DNA from: CAZHZT01 sp964537285
GTDB taxonomy: Bacteria; Bacteroidota; Bacteroidia; Chitinophagales; Saprospiraceae
Reading direction: 5' to 3'
Assembly: GCA_964537285.1 (NCBI GenBank)
Contig: CAZHZT010000050.1
Location: forward strand, 1-37,464
Length of the DNA: 37,464 nucleotides
The position numbers were made by a program, and so were the translations under genes. How positions within the stretch are numbered: position 1 is the stretch's first letter; each line of letters opens with the position of its first letter. The notes beneath the pieces were generated by a model, which did not search any database, was not told the DNA's origin, and saw nothing but the letters and a program-made list of their open reading frames with translations. Below are positions 33,567 through 37,464 of the stretch, piece by piece.

Positions 33567-36500
33567 ATGAAACGAATTCTATCCTTCCTTACGCTTACTC
33601 TTATCCTGCTACTTTCCGTGCAGCTGATAAATGCTCAGAATTATACCGGAGTAATTGACAACTTCCTGAAAAGCAAGCAAGATAAAAACCAACTTGAAAC
33701 AACTGATATTCAACATTATAGAATCACCGACCAATATACTACGCGCGATGGCCGGCTCACCAATATCTATATCCAACAAACTCATTATGGCATTCCCGTC
33801 ACTTCCGGAAGGGCGAGTATTCACCTTTCTGCTGAGGGAAAAATCGTTCATTCAAACTTGCATTTTGAATCTCATTTGGATGAAAAGGTAAATAATGACG
33901 TCCAATCGCTTAGCGCAGAGCAGGCTGTCAGAAAAGCTGCTGCAAACATTAATGTCGTTCTCCCTACAAAACTCGAAATAACAGAACAATTCCCTACCTC
34001 AGATCAAAAAACAATATTTGACAGGGCTGACTTTGCTTTGGAGCCCGTATCTGCAAGCTTGGTCTATTTTGAAACTAAAAAAGAAGCCTTAAAGCTTTGC
34101 TGGGAAGTGATTTGGTACGAGAAAAATGCCGATCACTATTGGAATCTCAAAATTGACGCCACAACAGGAGAAGTTTTGGCTAAAAATGACATGGTGGTTC
34201 ACTGCAGCTTTGGCTCACCTGCATTAGCCGAGGGAAATGATAATCTCGCTTATGGAGACCGTTCCCTTAACACCTGCCTGAAGCATGGGCATCATCATGA
34301 TGGAAATGAGCAATTGTCTGTTGTTCCGAATAGCTATTTTGTATTGCCGATGCCGGTAGAAAGCCCTTCTCACGGAGACCATGAGGTGGTTGTCGACCCT
34401 GCTAATGCCTTTGCCTCTCCTTTCGGCTGGCATGATACAGATGGCGTAGACGGTGCCGAGTATACCATTACAAGAGGAAATAATGTACACGCTTATCAGG
34501 ATGAAAACGATTTAGATGCTTCCTCTGGTGATGAACCGGACGGAGGAGCGGACCTGGAGTTTAATTTCTTCTATGCAGATACGGCTTCTGCATTGGAAAT
34601 CCGCGACGCTGCGGTTGTTAATCTTTTTTATTGGTGTAATATCATTCACGACGTGTGGTACCACTATGGTTTTGACGAGCCATCAGGAAACTTCCAGGCG
34701 AATAACTACGGAAATGGTGGTCAGGACGGCGATCACGTGAATGCCGAAGCACAGGATGGAAGTGGCTTGAACAATGCTAACTTTGCGACGCCTCCGGATG
34801 GCGGCAACGGCCGAATGCAAATGTACCTTTGGACAAACCCTAACACGGATGGCGTTGAAGCCAAAGTAACGGTTGATAAACCCGGCGATATAGCAGGGGA
34901 TTACTTCACCGTGCCAGCCAACTTCGGCCCTCAATTATCGGCTCCGCTTACAGGAGATATTGCCTTGGTTGACGATGGTTCGGTTAATCCAACCTTTGCT
35001 TGCTCGCCGCTTACCAGTGGTTCCGAGGTACAGGATAAAATTGCTTTGATTGATCGTGGAGATTGTAATTTCCCGGATAAAATCACCAATGCACAAAATG
35101 CAGGCGCCATAGGTGCTATCGTTTGTAATAATGTGTCCGGAGCTCCTTTTGCTATGGGTGGAGGCGGCGGTGGAATTACGATTCCATCTTTTATGATCAG
35201 CCAGGAAGACTGTGATTTGATAAAAACTCAACTCGATACCGGTGTACAGGTCACTTTAAGTGTAACGACCACTACCGCACCTGACTTCTTAGATGGAGAT
35301 TTCGACAATGGCATCATTGCCCATGAATATGCCCACGGCGTATCTAACCGACTGACAGGCGGCCCAAGCGCTGCCGATTGCCTCTTCAATCAGGAACAAA
35401 TGGGCGAAGGCTGGAGCGACTACTGGAGCCTGGTCATGACAATGGAAGAAGGCGATACAGGAGGAGATGTACGCGGTATTGGCACCTTCGCTCTCGGAGA
35501 ACCTACTAACGGCGAAGGTATTCGCCCTGCTCCTTATTCAACAGATTTACTAGTGAATGATTACACTTATGCCAACGCAGGGGATGGTAATATTTCGGTT
35601 CCTCACGGAGTTGGGTTCATCTGGTGTACCATGCTCTGGGATATGACCTGGGCCTTAATTGATGAGTATGGGTTCGATCCAGACTTTTACACCGGCACGG
35701 GAGGTAATAATATTGCCATGAAGCTTGTGTTAGAAGGTATGCGCGTTCAGACATGTAATCCTGGCTTTGCTGATGGTCGTGATGCCATCCTAAAGGCAGA
35801 TTCTATGTTTTTTGATGCTGCTAATCAGTGCTTGATCTGGGAAGCTTTTGCACGCAGAGGGCTAGGCTTTAGTGCTGATCAGGGAAGTTCAGATGATCGC
35901 TCAGACGGAGTAGCCGCTTTCGATGTGGCACCGTTTTGCACCCCTGTTACAGAAGCTCCTACAGCTAATTTTGGGGTAGGTGGTGATGCCGTAAGTTGCA
36001 GTGGTTTCTTCCAATTTACGGACAATTCAGATCAAGGCCATTTCTGGTCATGGGATTTTGGAGATGGTGGCACTTCCTCTAAGATCAACCCATCGCACCT
36101 TTATACCGAAGAGGGAGATTATACGGTGACTTTAATAGTTTACAATCCTCTGGGGCAAGATACAACAACCATCGATGTGAGTGTTGACTTCCTTGATGCG
36201 CCATCAGCTGATGATGCGATCATTTGTGGAGGCAATTCAGCAAGCTTAGAGGCCAGCGGAGGCACAGGATATATCTGGTATGAAAACGGCGAAGTCGCAG
36301 GTGTGGGCAGCCCTTTCATTACTCCTGTACTTAACAGCAATACAACTTACGATGTAGCTACAACGGAGATCGACGGTGTGCCAGCCTTCGTAGGCCCGTC
36401 AGATAATAATTTTGGTTCAGGTGGTTATCATAACACAGGCTTCACGGGTACGGTAATATTTGAGGCACACGAGCCCGTCATCATCCATTCTATTTGGGTA

Positions 36501-37334
36501 GATGCAGGTAGTGCAGGCCCACGAACAATCAGTTTATTTGATGAAAATCAGAACATATTAAAATCGGTCGAGATTGATGTTCCTGCCGGCCCGAGTACGG
36601 CGATCCTCAACATCGAGGTAGAGCAAGCTGGTACCTATCAACTTGGCGGCACAACCATAAATTTGTACCGAAATGATAACGGAGCCAACTATCCTTATGA
36701 AATTGACAACTTAATTACGCTGACGGGCTCGCCTGCCGGACCAGATTACTACTACTATTGTTACAACTGGGAAGTCATTCCTTATGGGTGTAAGAGCCCA
36801 ACGGTATCCGTTGATGTAGAGGTACTTCCGGCACCAACAGCAGACTTCAGCTATACCGATGCCGGCGAAGGCATGCTTTCATTCACAGATCAATCTACCG
36901 GAGCTATTTCATGGAGCTGGGATTTTGGCGATAATGAAACATCAACCGAACAAAATCCTTCTCATACTTACAATCAAAATGGCACTTATATTATAAGCCT
37001 TACCGTTAGCAACGGAGATTGTGAAACAACTTACGAAGAGGAAATTGATGTAGTGGTGGTTTCTACTAATAATATTTCAGGATTTGAGCAATTAGAGCTT
37101 CGCCCAAATATTGGCTCAGGTGCCTTCGATCTGATCATGGAAACTACTCGACCTCAGGCTGTAGAAGTTGTTATTTTTAACACCCTTGGCCAGCAGATTC
37201 AATCCAGAACAATCGGAGCAGCCCGATCGATACAAGAACGCTTTGACATACGCTCCTTCGAAACAGGGACTTATTTTGTGAAAGTTAAAGTGGGAGAATC
37301 GGCTGTGGTTAAGCGATATGTGCTGATTCGGTAA
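33567..37334 (+). CDS. Secreted M36 (fungalysin-type) metalloprotease with PA, PKD and T9SS sorting domains
   Basis: From the ATG at 33567 the protein has 1255 residues; a GTG at 33552 is possible, but the ATG gives a clean signal peptide (MKRILSFLTLTLILLLSVQLINAQ). An FTP/PepSY-like propeptide covers about 30-230. The zinc site is HEYAH (about 586-590) with EGWSDYW near 614. A PA domain (KIALIDRGDCNFPDKI) is inserted in the catalytic domain before the zinc site. Two PKD domains follow (WSWDFGDGGTSS and WSWDFGDNETST). The last 80 residues form a type A T9SS sorting domain (VVIFNTLGQQIQS, FETGTYFVKVKVG). The protein should be exported, delivered to the surface or medium through the T9SS, and digest proteins. 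All catalytic residues are present. It is monocistronic. Confidence 0.93.
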   Translation: MKRILSFLTLTLILLLSVQLINAQNYTGVIDNFLKSKQDKNQLETTDIQHYRITDQYTTRDGRLTNIYIQQTHYGIPVTSGRASIHLSAEGKIVHSNLHFESHLDEKVNNDVQSLSAEQAVRKAAANINVVLPTKLEITEQFPTSDQKTIFDRADFALEPVSASLVYFETKKEALKLCWEVIWYEKNADHYWNLKIDATTGEVLAKNDMVVHCSFGSPALAEGNDNLAYGDRSLNTCLKHGHHHDGNEQLSVVPNSYFVLPMPVESPSHGDHEVVVDPANAFASPFGWHDTDGVDGAEYTITRGNNVHAYQDENDLDASSGDEPDGGADLEFNFFYADTASALEIRDAAVVNLFYWCNIIHDVWYHYGFDEPSGNFQANNYGNGGQDGDHVNAEAQDGSGLNNANFATPPDGGNGRMQMYLWTNPNTDGVEAKVTVDKPGDIAGDYFTVPANFGPQLSAPLTGDIALVDDGSVNPTFACSPLTSGSEVQDKIALIDRGDCNFPDKITNAQNAGAIGAIVCNNVSGAPFAMGGGGGGITIPSFMISQEDCDLIKTQLDTGVQVTLSVTTTTAPDFLDGDFDNGIIAHEYAHGVSNRLTGGPSAADCLFNQEQMGEGWSDYWSLVMTMEEGDTGGDVRGIGTFALGEPTNGEGIRPAPYSTDLLVNDYTYANAGDGNISVPHGVGFIWCTMLWDMTWALIDEYGFDPDFYTGTGGNNIAMKLVLEGMRVQTCNPGFADGRDAILKADSMFFDAANQCLIWEAFARRGLGFSADQGSSDDRSDGVAAFDVAPFCTPVTEAPTANFGVGGDAVSCSGFFQFTDNSDQGHFWSWDFGDGGTSSKINPSHLYTEEGDYTVTLIVYNPLGQDTTTIDVSVDFLDAPSADDAIICGGNSASLEASGGTGYIWYENGEVAGVGSPFITPVLNSNTTYDVATTEIDGVPAFVGPSDNNFGSGGYHNTGFTGTVIFEAHEPVIIHSIWVDAGSAGPRTISLFDENQNILKSVEIDVPAGPSTAILNIEVEQAGTYQLGGTTINLYRNDNGANYPYEIDNLITLTGSPAGPDYYYYCYNWEVIPYGCKSPTVSVDVEVLPAPTADFSYTDAGEGMLSFTDQSTGAISWSWDFGDNETSTEQNPSHTYNQNGTYIISLTVSNGDCETTYEEEIDVVVVSTNNISGFEQLELRPNIGSGAFDLIMETTRPQAVEVVIFNTLGQQIQSRTIGAARSIQERFDIRSFETGTYFVKVKVGESAVVKRYVLIR

Positions 37335-37343
37335 AAGAAAACA

Positions 37344-37373
37344 TGAGTCATCCCGAAAATTCGGGATGACTCA
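37344..37373 (+). terminator. Terminator hairpin after the M36 gene
   Basis: A perfect 14-bp stem, TGAGTCATCCCGAA and its complement with a 2-nt loop, begins 9 bp after the stop codon. There is no strong T tract, so it may act as a terminator in either direction or only stabilise the transcript end. Confidence 0.6.
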
Positions 37374-37464
37374 CGCTTTGCAAAATACTTATAAGTACCT
37401 ATTAATCGGTTATTTATCTACTTTTTTCTTGATAAAAAAGTAGCAAAAAATCAAGGCTGTATTC
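37374..37464. other. A/T-rich window end with a CTTGATAAAAAAG...ATCAAGGC motif
   Basis: The motif near 37424-37458 (TTTTTCTTGATAAAAAAGTA and then AAAAAATCAAGG) resembles a short dispersed sequence often seen between genes in Bacteroidota. No gene starts before the window ends. Confidence 0.35.

Overview
The window comes from a member of the Bacteroidota, possibly a Saprospiria-like lineage (low confidence). Support: a type IX secretion (T9SS) C-terminal sorting domain, an OmpA/PD40 outer-membrane protein, a DUF3857/transglutaminase protein, starts without Shine-Dalgarno sequences, and promoters of the Bacteroidota -33/-7 type (TTTG-like box, about 20 nt, TAnnTTTG).

Positions 1-20005 are one complete type I-B CRISPR-Cas locus. 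The order is cas6, a WYL-domain regulator, an intergenic control region, a broken small winged-helix-like gene, cas8b1, cas7, cas5, cas3, an AAA ATPase/DUF4143 cargo gene, a small palindromic element, cas4, cas1, cas2, a leader and an array of 126 repeats and 125 spacers. The array runs in + orientation: a promoter lies in the leader on the cas2 side and the last repeat is degenerate.

The most notable find is in the control region (2043-2290). On the minus strand, divergent from the cas operon, there is what looks like a stand-alone crRNA-like gene: promoter, degenerate repeat, 28-nt spacer, second degenerate repeat (21/30 identical to the array repeat, with its stem kept by a compensatory change) and a Rho-independent terminator. 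The first 20 nt of its spacer match 18/20 at 2235-2254, directly against the -33 box of the cas operon promoter. One of the two mismatches is at position 6, which is flipped out in Cascade, and the site is preceded by CCT. Four pairs of overlapping array spacers independently give the PAM as 5'-CCN (CCG, CCA, CCT, CCA). I infer a CreR-type RNA by which the effector complex represses its own operon. Next to it, an 89-bp MITE with 24-bp inverted repeats and an 8-bp target duplication has broken a 107-codon gene that would otherwise end in a 4-bp overlap with the cas8 start.

Positions 20006-37464 hold ordinary envelope and metabolic genes with no visible link to CRISPR. They are a Calx-beta/IPTL-CTERM surface protein (minus, apparent frameshift in the signal peptide), an OmpA/PD40 protein (minus), a small lipoprotein (minus), an OFA-family MFS transporter with an overlapping 40-residue membrane partner (plus), an NmrA/isoflavone-reductase-like protein (plus), a large TPR/DUF3857/transglutaminase protein (minus) and a secreted M36 metalloprotease with PA, PKD and T9SS sorting domains (plus). 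Intergenic spaces are rich in palindromic elements of several families. Two families also occur in or beside the CRISPR locus, and three families show probable 8-bp target duplications.
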